Of a stretch of DNA of 64,000 nucleotides, positions 46,069-55,234 are shown piece after piece. The stretch comes from Nocardioides ochotonae (lineage in GTDB: Bacteria > Actinomycetota > Actinomycetes > Propionibacteriales > Nocardioidaceae). Both the position numbers and the translations under genes were made by a program. The stretch spans positions 1,289,001 to 1,353,000 of the forward strand of contig NZ_CP061769.1 in NCBI RefSeq assembly GCF_011420305.2. The letters are read 5' to 3'. Within the stretch, counting starts at the first letter, position 1. The number at the start of each line of letters is the position of its first letter. The notes under the pieces were generated by a model, which did not search any database, was not told the origin of the DNA, and saw nothing but the letters and a program-made list of their open reading frames with translations.

Positions 46069-46607
46069 GCCGCACCGCCCCGGCGCGCCGCGGGGAGCGT
46101 CGCGAGCCGCTGGGCGACCGCGGCGGACATCGAGGCCAGCACGCTCGCCAGGGCGCCGCTCGCGGCCTGTCCGGCGAGGTCGGCGAGGGTGGTGCGGTGG
46201 GCCTGCTCCTGGGCGAGGAGGGCCTGGCGGCCGGGGCGTCCCACGCCGTCGGGAGCGCCGAGGGTCTCCGGACAGTCGTCCGCGTCGGGTCCGCAGACCC
46301 GCACGCCCTCGGGGTCGAGCTCCTCGAGGTGCGCACGGTGCAGGCGGTCCAGGTCCGTCACGGCCCGGCGCAGCTCGGCGTCACCGCGCGCCGACTCGAC
46401 GACGGCGAGGGTCGCGACGATGCTCGCGACCGCCGTGTCCACCAGGGCCTCGTCGCCGTCGCCGGGCTCGGTCGTCGTGGTGGTGCCGGCCGGGGACGGC
46501 ACCGGACGGGGGTCGAGGGCGTCGAGATCGCAGCCGGTGGTGACCAGCACGCCGGCGCTCAGGGCGACGAGGGTCGCACGCCGGGTGGCGACGGGGCGGG
46601 CAGGCAC
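46065..46607 (-). CDS. lipoprotein, partner of the DUF4439 protein
   Basis: The 180-residue protein has a lipoprotein signal peptide with lipobox VTTGC (Cys26), then a Thr/Pro/Ser-rich linker and a helical domain of about 120 residues ([27 protein letters not shown] in parts). It contains a CGPDADDC pair that could be a disulfide. It should sit on the outer face of the membrane. A leaderless -10 box precedes its GTG. Function unknown. Confidence 0.82.
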   Translation of the reverse strand: MPARPVATRRATLVALSAGVLVTTGCDLDALDPRPVPSPAGTTTTTEPGDGDEALVDTAVASIVATLAVVESARGDAELRRAVTDLDRLHRAHLEELDPEGVRVCGPDADDCPETLGAPDGVGRPGRQALLAQEQAHRTTLADLAGQAASGALASVLASMSAAVAQRLATLPAARRGGAA

Positions 46608-46613
46608 GCCGCG

Positions 46614-46619
46614 ACCCTA
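46614..46619 (-). promoter_or_regulatory. -10 box of the leaderless lipoprotein-gene transcript
   Basis: On the minus strand TAGGGT ends 6 bases before the GTG at 46607. The divergent rimP gene starts about 100 bases on the other side. Confidence 0.5.
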
Positions 46620-46723
46620 TCCCCGGGCCCGCCGCCGTGATGATCCGGAGGCCGTCAGCAGTTATCGTGTGCCTAGACATGGCGCACGCCGGTGCGCACA
46701 ACAGAAGAGGGAGGCCGAGAACC

Positions 46724-47206
46724 GTGAGCACAGCCAGGCAGGACGAGGTCCGGGCCAGGATCGAGACAGAGCTCGCGGAGCCGCTCGCAGCCCTCGGGCT
46801 CGACGTCGAGGCGGTGGAGCTCACTCCCGCCGGGAAGCGTCGCGTCCTGCGCATCGCCGTCGACAAGGACGGCGGGGTGACCCTGGACGACGTCGCGGAC
46901 GCCACCGGGGCCATCAACCGCGTGCTCGACGACTCCGACGTGCTCGGCGAGCAGCCCTACACCCTCGAGGTGACCTCGCGCGGGGTCGACCGGCCGCTGA
47001 CGCTGCCGCGCCACTGGCGCCGCAACGCGGACCGGCTCGTGAAGGTGACCCTCGCCGACGGCTCCACGGTCACCGGACGCATCGGGGAGTCCGACGACGC
47101 GTCGGTCACCCTCGACGTCGACGGCACCGCGCAGCAGGTGGCCTACGCCGACGTCACCAAGGCGCTCGTGCAGATCGAGTTCAACCGGAAGAACGAGGAG
47201 TCCTGA
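46724..47206 (+). CDS. rimP: ribosome maturation factor RimP
   Basis: RimP assists 30S maturation. The 160-residue protein has the N-terminal alpha/beta domain ([23 protein letters not shown]) with [21 protein letters not shown] and the conserved [17 protein letters not shown]-terminal SH3-like barrel closes it. GTG at 46724 has GAGGGAGG upstream. Possible -10 boxes TATCGT (46663-46668) or TAGACA (46674-46679) would give a short leader. It heads rimP-nusA, with the usual one-base overlap. Confidence 0.95.
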   Translation: MSTARQDEVRARIETELAEPLAALGLDVEAVELTPAGKRRVLRIAVDKDGGVTLDDVADATGAINRVLDDSDVLGEQPYTLEVTSRGVDRPLTLPRHWRRNADRLVKVTLADGSTVTGRIGESDDASVTLDVDGTAQQVAYADVTKALVQIEFNRKNEES

Positions 47207-48186
47207 TGGACATCGACCTGAGCATCCTGCGGATGCTGGAGCGCGAGAAGGAGATCTCCTTCGACGTCCTCGTCGAGGCGATCGAGCAGGCCATGCTCAC
47301 CGCCTACCACAAGACCCCGGGCGCGCAGCAGCACGCACGCGTCGTGCTGGACCGTCGCAGTGGCCACGTCAGCGTGCTGGTGCGGGAGACCGACGACGAG
47401 GGCAACCTCGTCGGCGCGGAGTACGACGACACCCCGCAGGGCTTCGGCCGGATCGCCGCGACGACCGCGAAGCAGATCATGCTGCAGCGCCTGCGCGACG
47501 CCGAGGACGACATCCGCTTCGGGGAGTTCGCCGGCAAGGAGGGCGACATCGTCTCGGGCGTGATCCAGCAGGGTCGCAACCCCGACGACGTGATGGTGGA
47601 CCTCGGCAAGCTCGAGGCGCTGCTGCCCGTCAGCGAGCGCGTGCCGGGGGAGAGCTACGTCCACGGCACCCGCATCAAGTGCCTGGTGATCTCGGTGCGC
47701 AAGGGCATGCGCGGACCGCAGATCACGCTGTCGCGCTCGCACCCGAACCTGGTCAAGAAGCTCTTCGCCCTCGAGGTCCCCGAGATCGCCGACGGCACCG
47801 TCGAGATCGCGGCGATCGCGCGCGAGGCCGGCCACCGCAGCAAGATCGCCGTCCACTCCACCGTCCCCGGCGTCAACGCGAAGGGCGCCTGCATCGGCCC
47901 CCTCGGTCAGCGGGTGCGCAACGTGATGGCCGAGCTCAACGGCGAGAAGATCGACATCGTCGACTGGTCCGCCGACCCGGCCGTCCTGGTGGCCAGCGCG
48001 CTGTCGCCGGCCCGGGTCAGCTCGGTCGAGATCATCGACGCCGCCGCCCGCTCGGCGCGCGTGATCGTGCCGGACTTCCAGCTCTCCCTCGCCATCGGCA
48101 AGGAGGGCCAGAACGCCCGGCTGGCCGCGCGCCTCACCGGCTGGCGCATCGACATCCGCTCCGACGAGGAGACCCCGGCCTCCTGA
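47206..48186 (+). CDS. nusA: transcription termination/antitermination factor NusA
   Basis: NusA binds RNA polymerase and controls pausing, termination and antitermination. The 326-residue protein has the N-terminal polymerase-binding domain ([20 protein letters not shown]), an S1 domain ([13 protein letters not shown]), and two KH domains ending [21 protein letters not shown]. It lacks the C-terminal acidic repeats found in E. coli, as in other actinobacteria. Its ATG overlaps the rimP stop. Confidence 0.96.
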   Translation: MDIDLSILRMLEREKEISFDVLVEAIEQAMLTAYHKTPGAQQHARVVLDRRSGHVSVLVRETDDEGNLVGAEYDDTPQGFGRIAATTAKQIMLQRLRDAEDDIRFGEFAGKEGDIVSGVIQQGRNPDDVMVDLGKLEALLPVSERVPGESYVHGTRIKCLVISVRKGMRGPQITLSRSHPNLVKKLFALEVPEIADGTVEIAAIAREAGHRSKIAVHSTVPGVNAKGACIGPLGQRVRNVMAELNGEKIDIVDWSADPAVLVASALSPARVSSVEIIDAAARSARVIVPDFQLSLAIGKEGQNARLAARLTGWRIDIRSDEETPAS

Positions 48187-48298
48187 CGCGCGGCCCTCCG
48201 GGGCGCCGGGGCCGACGGGGGAGGCACAATCACCCCCGTTCGGCGCCGGGCCCGGACCCGCGGAGGCGTCCCGGTTCGGAAACCGCCGCCGTTGAGGG

Positions 48299-48304
48299 TA
48301 GTCT
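48299..48304 (+). promoter_or_regulatory. -10 box for ylxR-infB
   Basis: TAGTCT lies 9 bases before the GTG of the YlxR gene, so a transcript would have almost no leader. It gives infB a promoter separate from rimP-nusA. Confidence 0.45.
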
Positions 48305-48313
48305 TCTCGTTCA

Positions 48314-48643
48314 GTGGCTCGACTACGCAATGCTCCCGCACGCCCGGACCTCCCGTCCCTCACCGGACCGGTCCGGACCTGCGTGGGCTGCCGCGCACGA
48401 GTTGCGAAGCGCGAGTTGTTGCGGGTGACCGCCGGCTCGAGCACAGACGGCCGACCGGCCGTCGTGCCCGATCCAACGGCCACCTCGCCCGGCCGTGGAG
48501 CGCATCTGCACCCCACGTCCGAGTGTTACGAGCTCGCGGTGCGGCGGAAGGCCTTTCCTCGCGCTCTGCGGATCCCCGCAGGCACGGGGGTGTCCACCGC
48601 ACTGCTGGGCGAGTACCTCGGCCAGCGTGACCACCAGGCATGA
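48314..48643 (+). CDS. ylxR: YlxR/DUF448 family RNA-binding protein
   Basis: The 109-residue protein contains the family signature RTCVGCRARVAKRELLRV with the CxxC pair, and the later GRGAHLHP and CYELAVRRKAF. YlxR proteins are nucleoid-associated or RNA-binding and, in some species, affect RNase P or transcription. The gene lies between nusA and infB as in most Gram-positive bacteria. The acidic or basic tails seen in some relatives are absent. Confidence 0.92.
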   Translation: MARLRNAPARPDLPSLTGPVRTCVGCRARVAKRELLRVTAGSSTDGRPAVVPDPTATSPGRGAHLHPTSECYELAVRRKAFPRALRIPAGTGVSTALLGEYLGQRDHQA

Positions 48644-48770
48644 AGCACCCGACCAGAAACTGGAGCAGCAGCTCATGAGCACTCGATGAGTACTTCCCGA
48701 TGAGTTCGCCCCACCACTAACGCCTCTCGAGCAACACCCGGAACCGGGTCGAGGGGCACGAAGGAGAAAC

Positions 48771-51680
48771 GTGGCCAAGACCCGAGTTCACGAACTCGCC
48801 AAAGAGTTCGGTGTCGAGAGCAAGTTCGTTCTCGAGAAGTTCAAGGAGATGGGGGAGTTCGTCAAGTCGGCGAGCTCCACTGTCGAGCTGCCCGCCGAGA
48901 TGCGCTTCCGCAAGGAGTACGGCGACAAGCTGAAGGCTCCCCAGGGTGGCCAGGGTGGCCAGGCCGGTCAGGGTGGCAACGCCCCCGCGCCGTCGGCCCC
49001 GAAGCCCGGCCCGAAGGCCCCGAAGCCGGGCCCGAAGCCGGCTCAGACCCCGGCCCCCGCGCCGGTGGCCGAGCAGGCCCCCGCGCCGGTCGAGACCCCC
49101 GCCGCTGCCCCGGAGGCACCGGCGCCCCAGGCGCCCGCCGCCGAGGCGCCCGCCGCCCAGGCTCCCGCTGCTGCGGAGCCCGCGACCAAGGCCCCGCGCC
49201 CCGGTCCGAAGCCGGGCCCCAAGCCCGCGCCGAAGCCCGCCCCCGCGGAGCCCCAGGCTCCTGCTGCCGCCGCCCCGGCGCCGGCCGCTCCGAAGCCCTC
49301 CCCGAAGGCGCCCGGTGGCCCGAAGGGTCCCGCCCCGCGCCCGGTGGGCCGTCCCGGCGCCCCGCGCCCGGGCAACAACCCGTTCGCGCCCAGCCAGGGC
49401 ATGGGCCGTCGGCCCTCCGCTCCGCGTGACGGTGGCGCTCCCAGCGCCCCCGCCGCCGGTGGTGGCGACCAGCAGCGTCCGCCGCGGCCCCCGGCCGCGC
49501 GTGACGGCGGTGCTCCGGGTCGTCCCGGCATGCCGCGCCCGAACCCGGCGATGATGCCGAAGTCCCCTGCCGCCTTCGCCGGTGGCCGTGCCGCTCCGGG
49601 TCGTCCCGGTGCTCCCGGCCGCGGTGGCGCCCCCGGTCGTCCCGGTGCTCCGGGCCGCGGTGGCCCCGGTGGCGCTCCCGGTCGTCCCGGCGGTGGCTTC
49701 GGCCCCTCCGGCGGCGGTCGTCCCGGCGGTGGCCGTCCCGGTCAGCGTGGCCAGACCCAGGGTGCCTTCGGTCGCCCCGGTGGCCCCTCGCGCCGTGGTC
49801 GCAAGTCGAAGCGGGCACGTCGCCAGGAGTTCGAGGCCATGGAGGCCCCGACGATCGGCGGCATGCGCGTCCGCAAGGGCAACGGCGAGACCGTTCGCCT
49901 GGCCCGGGGCGCCTCGCTCACCGACTTCGCCGAGAAGATCAACGTCGACGCCGCTCAGCTGGTGCAGATGCTGTTCGGCCTCGGCGAGATGGTGACCGCG
50001 ACCGAGTCGGTCAACGACGCGACGCTCGAGCTGCTCGGTGAGGAGCTCAACTACGTCGTCCAGGTCGTGTCCCCGGAGGACGAGGACCGCGAGCTGCTCG
50101 AGTCCTTCGACATCGAGTTCGGCGAGGACGAGGGCGACGAGGCCGACCTGGTCGTCCGTCCGCCGGTCGTCACCGTCATGGGTCACGTCGACCACGGCAA
50201 GACCAAGCTCCTCGACGCGCTGCGCAACGCCAACGTCGTCGACAAGGAGGCCGGTGGCATCACGCAGCACATCGGTGCCTACCAGGTGCAGACGGAGGTG
50301 GACGGCCAGGAGCGCCGCATCACCTTCATCGACACCCCCGGTCACGAGGCGTTCACCGCCATGCGTGCCCGTGGTGCGCAGGCCACCGACATCGCGATCC
50401 TCGTGGTCGCGGCCGACGACGGTGTCATGCCGCAGACGGTCGAGGCGCTCAACCACGCCAAGGCCGCGGGTGTCCCGATCGTGGTCGCGGTCAACAAGAT
50501 CGACAAGCCGGACGCCGACCCGACCAAGGTCCGCGGTCAGCTGACCGAGTACGGCCTGGTCCCCGAGGAGTACGGCGGCGACGCGATGTTCGTCGACGTG
50601 TCGGCGAAGTCGGAGCTCAACCTCGACAAGCTGCTCGAGGCCGTCATCCTCACGGCCGACGCGTCCCTGGACCTGCGGGCCAACCCGACCCAGGACGCCC
50701 AGGGTCTCGTGGTCGAGGCGCACCTGGACCGCGGTCGCGGTCCGGTCGCCACGGTGCTGGTCCAGCGCGGCACGCTGCGTGTCGGCGACTCGATCGTCGC
50801 CGGCCCGGCCCACGGCCGTGTGCGTGCGATGCTCGACGAGTTCGGCAACGAGCTCAGCCAGGCCGACCCGTCGCGTCCCGCGATGGTGCTGGGTCTGTCC
50901 TCGGTGCCCGGCGCGGGTCAGAACTTCCTCGTCGTCGAGGACGACCGGATGGCGCGCCAGATCGCTGAGAAGCGTGAGGCGCGTGAGCGTGCGGCCATGC
51001 AGGCCAAGCGTCGCGTCCGCCGCACCCTCGAGGACTTCATGGCCTCCATGGAGAAGGGCGAGAGCCAGGAGCTCAACCTCATCCTCAAGGGCGACGTGTC
51101 CGGTTCGGTCGAGGCCCTCGAGGACTCGCTGTCGCAGATCGACGTCGGCGACGAGGTCACCCTGCGCGTCATCGACCGCGGTGTCGGTGCGATCACCGAG
51201 ACCAACGTCGACCTGGCCGCTGCCTCCGACGCCATCATCATCGGCTTCAACGTCCGGCCCCAGGGCAAGGCGACCGAGATGGCGGACAAGGAAGGCGTCG
51301 AGATCCGCTACTACTCGGTCATCTACCAGGCGATCGAGGAGATCGAGGCGGCCCTCAAGGGCATGCTCAAGCCGGAGTACGAGGAGAAGACCCTCGGCCA
51401 GGCCGAGATCCGCGCGATCTTCCGCTCCTCGAAGATCGGCAACATCGCGGGCTGCATGGTCACCAGTGGCCTGCTGCGCCGCAACGCGAAGGTCCGGGTC
51501 ATCCGCGACGGCAACGTCATCGCGGACAACCTCGACCTCGCCTCGCTCAAGCGTGAGCGCGACGACGCATCCGAGGTCCGCGAGGGCTTCGAGTGTGGTC
51601 TGGTCCTGAAGAACTTCCAGGACATCAAGGAGGGCGACGTCATCGAGGCGTTCGAGATGCGGGAGATTCCCCGCAGCTGA
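48771..51680 (+). CDS. infB: translation initiation factor IF-2
   Basis: IF-2 is the GTPase that places initiator tRNA on the ribosome. The 969-residue protein starts with an IF2_N motif ([26 protein letters not shown] in parts). Then about residues 57-345 are a Pro/Ala/Gly-rich low-complexity region that turns collagen-like ([11 protein letters not shown] repeats). A second IF2_N domain precedes the G domain: G1 GHVDHGKT (471-478), G3 DTPGH and G4 NKID. The beta-barrels and IF2-C domain follow. GTG at 48771 behind AAGGAGAAAC. A hairpin-forming leader (48723-48756) lies upstream. Confidence 0.97.
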   Translation: MAKTRVHELAKEFGVESKFVLEKFKEMGEFVKSASSTVELPAEMRFRKEYGDKLKAPQGGQGGQAGQGGNAPAPSAPKPGPKAPKPGPKPAQTPAPAPVAEQAPAPVETPAAAPEAPAPQAPAAEAPAAQAPAAAEPATKAPRPGPKPGPKPAPKPAPAEPQAPAAAAPAPAAPKPSPKAPGGPKGPAPRPVGRPGAPRPGNNPFAPSQGMGRRPSAPRDGGAPSAPAAGGGDQQRPPRPPAARDGGAPGRPGMPRPNPAMMPKSPAAFAGGRAAPGRPGAPGRGGAPGRPGAPGRGGPGGAPGRPGGGFGPSGGGRPGGGRPGQRGQTQGAFGRPGGPSRRGRKSKRARRQEFEAMEAPTIGGMRVRKGNGETVRLARGASLTDFAEKINVDAAQLVQMLFGLGEMVTATESVNDATLELLGEELNYVVQVVSPEDEDRELLESFDIEFGEDEGDEADLVVRPPVVTVMGHVDHGKTKLLDALRNANVVDKEAGGITQHIGAYQVQTEVDGQERRITFIDTPGHEAFTAMRARGAQATDIAILVVAADDGVMPQTVEALNHAKAAGVPIVVAVNKIDKPDADPTKVRGQLTEYGLVPEEYGGDAMFVDVSAKSELNLDKLLEAVILTADASLDLRANPTQDAQGLVVEAHLDRGRGPVATVLVQRGTLRVGDSIVAGPAHGRVRAMLDEFGNELSQADPSRPAMVLGLSSVPGAGQNFLVVEDDRMARQIAEKREARERAAMQAKRRVRRTLEDFMASMEKGESQELNLILKGDVSGSVEALEDSLSQIDVGDEVTLRVIDRGVGAITETNVDLAAASDAIIIGFNVRPQGKATEMADKEGVEIRYYSVIYQAIEEIEAALKGMLKPEYEEKTLGQAEIRAIFRSSKIGNIAGCMVTSGLLRRNAKVRVIRDGNVIADNLDLASLKRERDDASEVREGFECGLVLKNFQDIKEGDVIEAFEMREIPRS

Positions 51681-51690
51681 TCCCTGTCAT

Positions 51691-51728
51691 CGAGTCGGCG
51701 CCACTCCCACGGGGGTGGCGCCGACTCG
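51691..51728 (+). terminator. terminator after infB
   Basis: A perfect 14-bp stem (51691-51704 with 51715-51728) encloses TCCCACGGGG, whose TCCC and GGG can extend the stem. It lies 10 bases after the infB stop and is followed by GCAGTTTCGGG. It separates infB from rbfA. Confidence 0.65.
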
Positions 51729-51785
51729 GCAGTTTCGGGTCCGTCGGTACTGCGCCACGAGGCGCGGAGGAGTAGGAAAGACACC

Positions 51786-52271
51786 ATGAGCAACCCCCGT
51801 GTGCGCAAGATCGCCGATCGGATCCAGGTCATCGTGGCCGAGATGCTCGAGCGTCGGATCAAGGACCCGCGGCTCGGGTTCGTCACCGTCACCGACGTCC
51901 GGGTGACCGGCGACTCCCAGCAGGCGACGGTCTTCTACACCGTCCTCGGCGACGAGGAGGCGATGGTCGGCACCGCCGCCGCGCTGGAGTCGGCCAAGGG
52001 GCTGCTGCGCTCCGAGGTCGCCAAGCAGCTCCAGATGCGCACCGCGCCGACCCTGACGTTCGTGCACGACGCGCTTCCGGAGACCGCCCGCCAGCTCGAC
52101 GAGGTGCTCGCCCGCGCGCGCCAGTCCGACGAGCAGGTGGCCGCCGCCCGCGAGGGCGCGACGTACGCCGCCGGCGAGGACCCGTACAAGAAGCCGCGCG
52201 TCGAGGGCGACGACGAGGAGCCCGTCGAGGGCGAGGACGTCGTGGAGCCCGACCGCGCCGACGAGGAGTGA
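51786..52271 (+). CDS. rbfA: 30S ribosome-binding factor RbfA
   Basis: RbfA binds the 16S 5' end during late 30S assembly. The KH-like domain is visible in [33 protein letters not shown] (in parts) and [13 protein letters not shown] ~40-residue acidic tail ([22 protein letters not shown]) brings it to 161 residues and is not part of the fold. The ATG has AGGAAAG upstream; the stop overlaps the truB start. Confidence 0.95.
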   Translation: MSNPRVRKIADRIQVIVAEMLERRIKDPRLGFVTVTDVRVTGDSQQATVFYTVLGDEEAMVGTAAALESAKGLLRSEVAKQLQMRTAPTLTFVHDALPETARQLDEVLARARQSDEQVAAAREGATYAAGEDPYKKPRVEGDDEEPVEGEDVVEPDRADEE

Positions 52272-53149
52272 CCGCCGCTTCTGGGCCGGTCGAGTCTGCT
52301 CTTGTCGTGGTCGACAAGCCGGGCGGCATGACCTCGCACGACGTCGTCGCGCGGGTCCGCCGCCTGGCCGGCACCCGCAAGGTCGGCCACGCCGGCACCC
52401 TCGACCCGATGGCGACCGGGGTGCTGGTCCTCGGGATCAACCGCGCCACCCGGCTGCTGGGGCACCTGATGCTCACCGAGAAGCGCTACGACGCGACGGT
52501 GCGCCTCGGGGTCGCCACCAGCACCGACGACGCCGAGGGCGAGGTGCTGGCGAGCACGCCGGCCGCCCACCTCGAGGAGTCGGCGGTCCGGGCGGCGCTC
52601 GCCACCCAGGTCGGCGACCTGCTCCAGGTCCCGACGGCGGTCTCGGCGATCAAGGTCGACGGCAAGCGCGCCTACCAGCGGGTCCGCGACGGCGAGCAGG
52701 TCGAGCTCAAGGCCCGTCCGGTGACCGTCCACGACCTCGTGGTCTCCGACGTGCGCACGGCCGGTGAGCACGTCGACGTCGACATCTCCCTGCGCTGCTC
52801 CAGCGGCACCTACGTCCGTGCGATCGCCCGTGACGTCGGCGCCGCGCTGGGCGTGGGCGGGCACCTCACCGCGCTGCGGCGTACGGCGGTCGGCCCCTAC
52901 GACCTCGCCGTGGCGCACACCCTGGCGGAGCTGGAGGCGTCGTTCACGACCCTGCCGATCGCCGCGGCCGCGCGTGCGGCCTTCCCGGCGGTCGAGCTCG
53001 ACGAGGCCGCGGCCGACGACGTGCGCGTCGGTCGGCGCCTGGACCTGGCGCTGGACACCCTCTCGGCGGTCTTCGCCCCCGACGGTGAGTTCCTCGCGCT
53101 CTACGAGCCGCGCGAGGGACAGGCTCGCGCGGTCGCGGTGTTCGTGTGA
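52268..53149 (+). CDS. truB: tRNA pseudouridine-55 synthase TruB
   Basis: TruB makes pseudouridine 55 in the T loop of all elongator tRNAs. The catalytic Asp is in [14 protein letters not shown] (about residues 43-56), and the N-terminal [14 protein letters not shown] is typical. [20 protein letters not shown] and the [14 protein letters not shown] segment follow. The 293-residue length with a C-terminal PUA-like part is normal. The GTG start overlaps rbfA. Confidence 0.96.
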   Translation: MTAASGPVESALVVVDKPGGMTSHDVVARVRRLAGTRKVGHAGTLDPMATGVLVLGINRATRLLGHLMLTEKRYDATVRLGVATSTDDAEGEVLASTPAAHLEESAVRAALATQVGDLLQVPTAVSAIKVDGKRAYQRVRDGEQVELKARPVTVHDLVVSDVRTAGEHVDVDISLRCSSGTYVRAIARDVGAALGVGGHLTALRRTAVGPYDLAVAHTLAELEASFTTLPIAAAARAAFPAVELDEAAADDVRVGRRLDLALDTLSAVFAPDGEFLALYEPREGQARAVAVFV

Positions 53150-53204
53150 GCCACGACGCACCCGGAGGCGCCGGGCCGGCGCGGGGCAGCGGAGATCGCG
53201 CCAG

Positions 53205-53210
53205 TAGGGT
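53205..53210 (+). promoter_or_regulatory. -10 box of a leaderless ribF transcript
   Basis: TAGGGT ends 7 bases before the GTG at 53218. No ribosome site is present before that GTG, which supports both the promoter and the start. Confidence 0.5.
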
Positions 53211-53217
53211 TCTGCGT

Positions 53218-54153
53218 GTGGAGATCTGGCGTTCGCTCGACGACGTACCGGCCGACCTGGGCCGCACCTCGGTCGTCATCGGCAACTTCGACGGCGTGCA
53301 CGTGGGCCACCGCCAGGTCCTGGCCCGGGCCCGCGCGATCGCCGACGCCCAGGGCCTCACGCTCGTCGCGGTGACCTTCGACCCGCACCCGATGGCCGTC
53401 CTGCGCCCCGAGCACGCCCCGACCACGCTGACCACGATGGAGGCCCGTGCCGAGCTGCTCGGCGAGGCCGGTGCGGACGCCGTCCTCGCGGTGCCCTTCG
53501 ACCGCGACGTGGCCGCCTGGTCCCCGGAGGAGTTCGTGCGCCGGATCCTGGTCGACGCGCTGGGCGCGGCGGCGGTCGTCGTCGGCGCCAACTTCCGCTT
53601 CGGGAGCCGCGCGAGCGGCGACGTCGCGACGCTGCGCGAGGCAGGGGCGCGCTACGGCTTCACCGCCGAGGGCATCCCGCTCGACGGCGGCCCGATGGTG
53701 TGGTCCTCCACCTACGTGCGTACCTGCCTGGCCGCCGGCGACGTCGCCGGCGCCGCCGAGGCGCTGGGCCGTCCCTACGCCGTGCGCGGCGCGGTCGTCC
53801 CGGGCGACAAGCGCGGGCGCGAGCTGGGCTACCCCACCGCCAACGTTCCCACCGACGGCATGACCGCGGCGCCCGCCGACGGCGTGTACGCCGGGTGGCT
53901 GCGCCGCCTCGACTCCGGTGAGCGCTTCCCCGCCGCGATCTCGGTCGGCACCAACCCGACCTTCGACGGGGTCCGCGCGCGCCGCGTGGAGAGCTACGTG
54001 CTCGACCGCACCGACCTGGAGCTGTACGGCGTGGAGGTCGAGGTCTCCTTCGTCGAGCGGCTGCGGGGCATGGAGGCCTTCGACTCCGTCGACGCGCTGA
54101 TCGTCCAGATGGAGGACGACGTGCGCCGGGCCCGCGAGCTGCTCGTCCCGTGA
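53218..54153 (+). CDS. ribF: bifunctional riboflavin kinase / FAD synthetase
   Basis: RibF makes FMN from riboflavin and then FAD. The N-terminal nucleotidyltransferase has VIGNFDGVHVGH (about 20-31) and the metal-site FDPHPMAVL. The C-terminal kinase domain has GRELGYPTANVP (about 200-211) and the GVYAGWLRRL strand, with TNPTF later. GTG at 53218 was chosen since homologues start VEIWRSLDDV; an upstream frame start at 53146 would add an unrelated 24 residues. The stop overlaps the next GTG. Confidence 0.96.
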   Translation: MEIWRSLDDVPADLGRTSVVIGNFDGVHVGHRQVLARARAIADAQGLTLVAVTFDPHPMAVLRPEHAPTTLTTMEARAELLGEAGADAVLAVPFDRDVAAWSPEEFVRRILVDALGAAAVVVGANFRFGSRASGDVATLREAGARYGFTAEGIPLDGGPMVWSSTYVRTCLAAGDVAGAAEALGRPYAVRGAVVPGDKRGRELGYPTANVPTDGMTAAPADGVYAGWLRRLDSGERFPAAISVGTNPTFDGVRARRVESYVLDRTDLELYGVEVEVSFVERLRGMEAFDSVDALIVQMEDDVRRARELLVP

Positions 54154-55172
54154 CGCGCGGGGCAGTGCCGGAGCCCGGACTCGTGCAGGCGACCGATGCC
54201 TGGTTCCTCACCCACGGGCTGGCCTACTTCGTCCCCGAGGAGCGGGCCGCGGCGCACGCCGCGCTGCGCGGCCGCCGCACCCTGCCGCTGGCGGTGCTGA
54301 TCGGCGTCCTCGCCGCGGCCACCGGAGCCGGCCTGGCCTGGGTGACCGGACAGCCGAGCGTCGCGCCGGCCCTGATGATCTCCGCCGCGATGGTCGCGGT
54401 GCTCCTCTACGCGCTGACCGCGCTGCGCGCCGCGCCGATCGTGCGCTGGGCGCTGGGGCGCACGTTCGGCAGCCTGCGCACGCTGCTGCCGATGATGAGC
54501 CGGGCGCTGCCGCTGCTGCTGCTCTTCGTCACCTTCCTGTTCATCAACGCCGAGGTCTGGCAGGTCGCCGCGGACCTCCCGACCGGCACCCTGTGGCTGA
54601 CCGCCCTGCTCTTCGTGCTGCTGGCGACCGGCTTCCTGCTGGTCCGGCTGCCCGAGGAGGTGGACAAGGTCGACGACGAGGTGGACGCCGACTTCCTGCG
54701 GCGCACCACCGCCGGCACGCCGGTGGGCGCCGCGGCGCAGGAGCTGCTCAGTCGCGACGAGGACCACCCCGCCCTCGTGGCGTACGCCGAGGTGCGCGGC
54801 TTCGAGCGCTGGAACCTGGTGCTCGTGCTGGTCGTGATCCAGGCGGTCCAGGTGCTGCTGCTGAGCGTCGGCGTCTTCGTGTTCTTCCTCGCCTTCGGCG
54901 GCCTGGTGATGGACGTCGACGTGCAGTCGTCGTGGACGGGCGAGGACGACATCCGGGCGCTGCCGCTGCTGTCGCAGTTGACCGAGCCGCTCCTGCAGGT
55001 CTCGGTATTCCTGGCGTCCTTCTCCGCGCTCTACCTGACCGTCTCCACCGTCACCGACGAGACCTACCGGGTGCAGTTCTTCGGCAGCGTCATGCGCGAG
55101 ATGGAGCGGGCGGTGGGGGTCCGCGCGGTCTACCTCGCCGTGCGCGACCGCGGCGCCGACGTCGTGGCCTGA
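54150..55172 (+). CDS. polytopic membrane protein of unknown function
   Basis: The 340-residue protein has about six membrane segments: two at 45-90, two around 113-165, one at about 222-250 and one near 280-305. Charged cytosolic segments lie between, including EEVDKVDDEVDADFLRRTT. The N-terminal VPEPGLVQATDAWFLTHGLAYFVPEERAA is polar. I do not recognise a family with a known role. GTGA overlap with ribF means co-translation with it. Confidence 0.78.
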   Translation: MTRGAVPEPGLVQATDAWFLTHGLAYFVPEERAAAHAALRGRRTLPLAVLIGVLAAATGAGLAWVTGQPSVAPALMISAAMVAVLLYALTALRAAPIVRWALGRTFGSLRTLLPMMSRALPLLLLFVTFLFINAEVWQVAADLPTGTLWLTALLFVLLATGFLLVRLPEEVDKVDDEVDADFLRRTTAGTPVGAAAQELLSRDEDHPALVAYAEVRGFERWNLVLVLVVIQAVQVLLLSVGVFVFFLAFGGLVMDVDVQSSWTGEDDIRALPLLSQLTEPLLQVSVFLASFSALYLTVSTVTDETYRVQFFGSVMREMERAVGVRAVYLAVRDRGADVVA

Positions 55173-55201
55173 CTGACCCGTACCACCCGCACCACCTCTT
55201 C

Positions 55202-55227
55202 CTAAGTCAACAAATCTAATGTAGTAA
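55202..55227 (+). promoter_or_regulatory. AT-rich promoter of the molybdopterin oxidoreductase gene
   Basis: This short AT-rich block contains CTAAGTCA (55202-55209) and overlapping -10 candidates TAATGT (55217-55222) and TAGTAA (55222-55227). The latter ends 7 bases before the ATG at 55235. The same octamer occurs in reverse in the rhodanese/M1 promoter region (23351-23358). Confidence 0.45.
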
Positions 55228-55234
55228 ATGGTCC

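Noticed and set aside
48789..48809. CGAACTC-GCCAAA-GAGTTCG, resembling a LexA box
   Set aside because: It has a 6-base centre instead of 4, differs from the consensus, and lies within conserved infB codons (HELAKEFG).
49590..49760. The repeated GGTCGTCCCGG units in infB as a mobile repeat or CRISPR-like array
   Set aside because: The repeats are imperfect, in frame, contiguous without spacers, and encode the IF-2 linker.
48717..50813. A long minus-strand frame opposite infB rich in Thr, Gly and Ala
   Set aside because: It mirrors the low-complexity linker of IF-2 and has no start context or domain.
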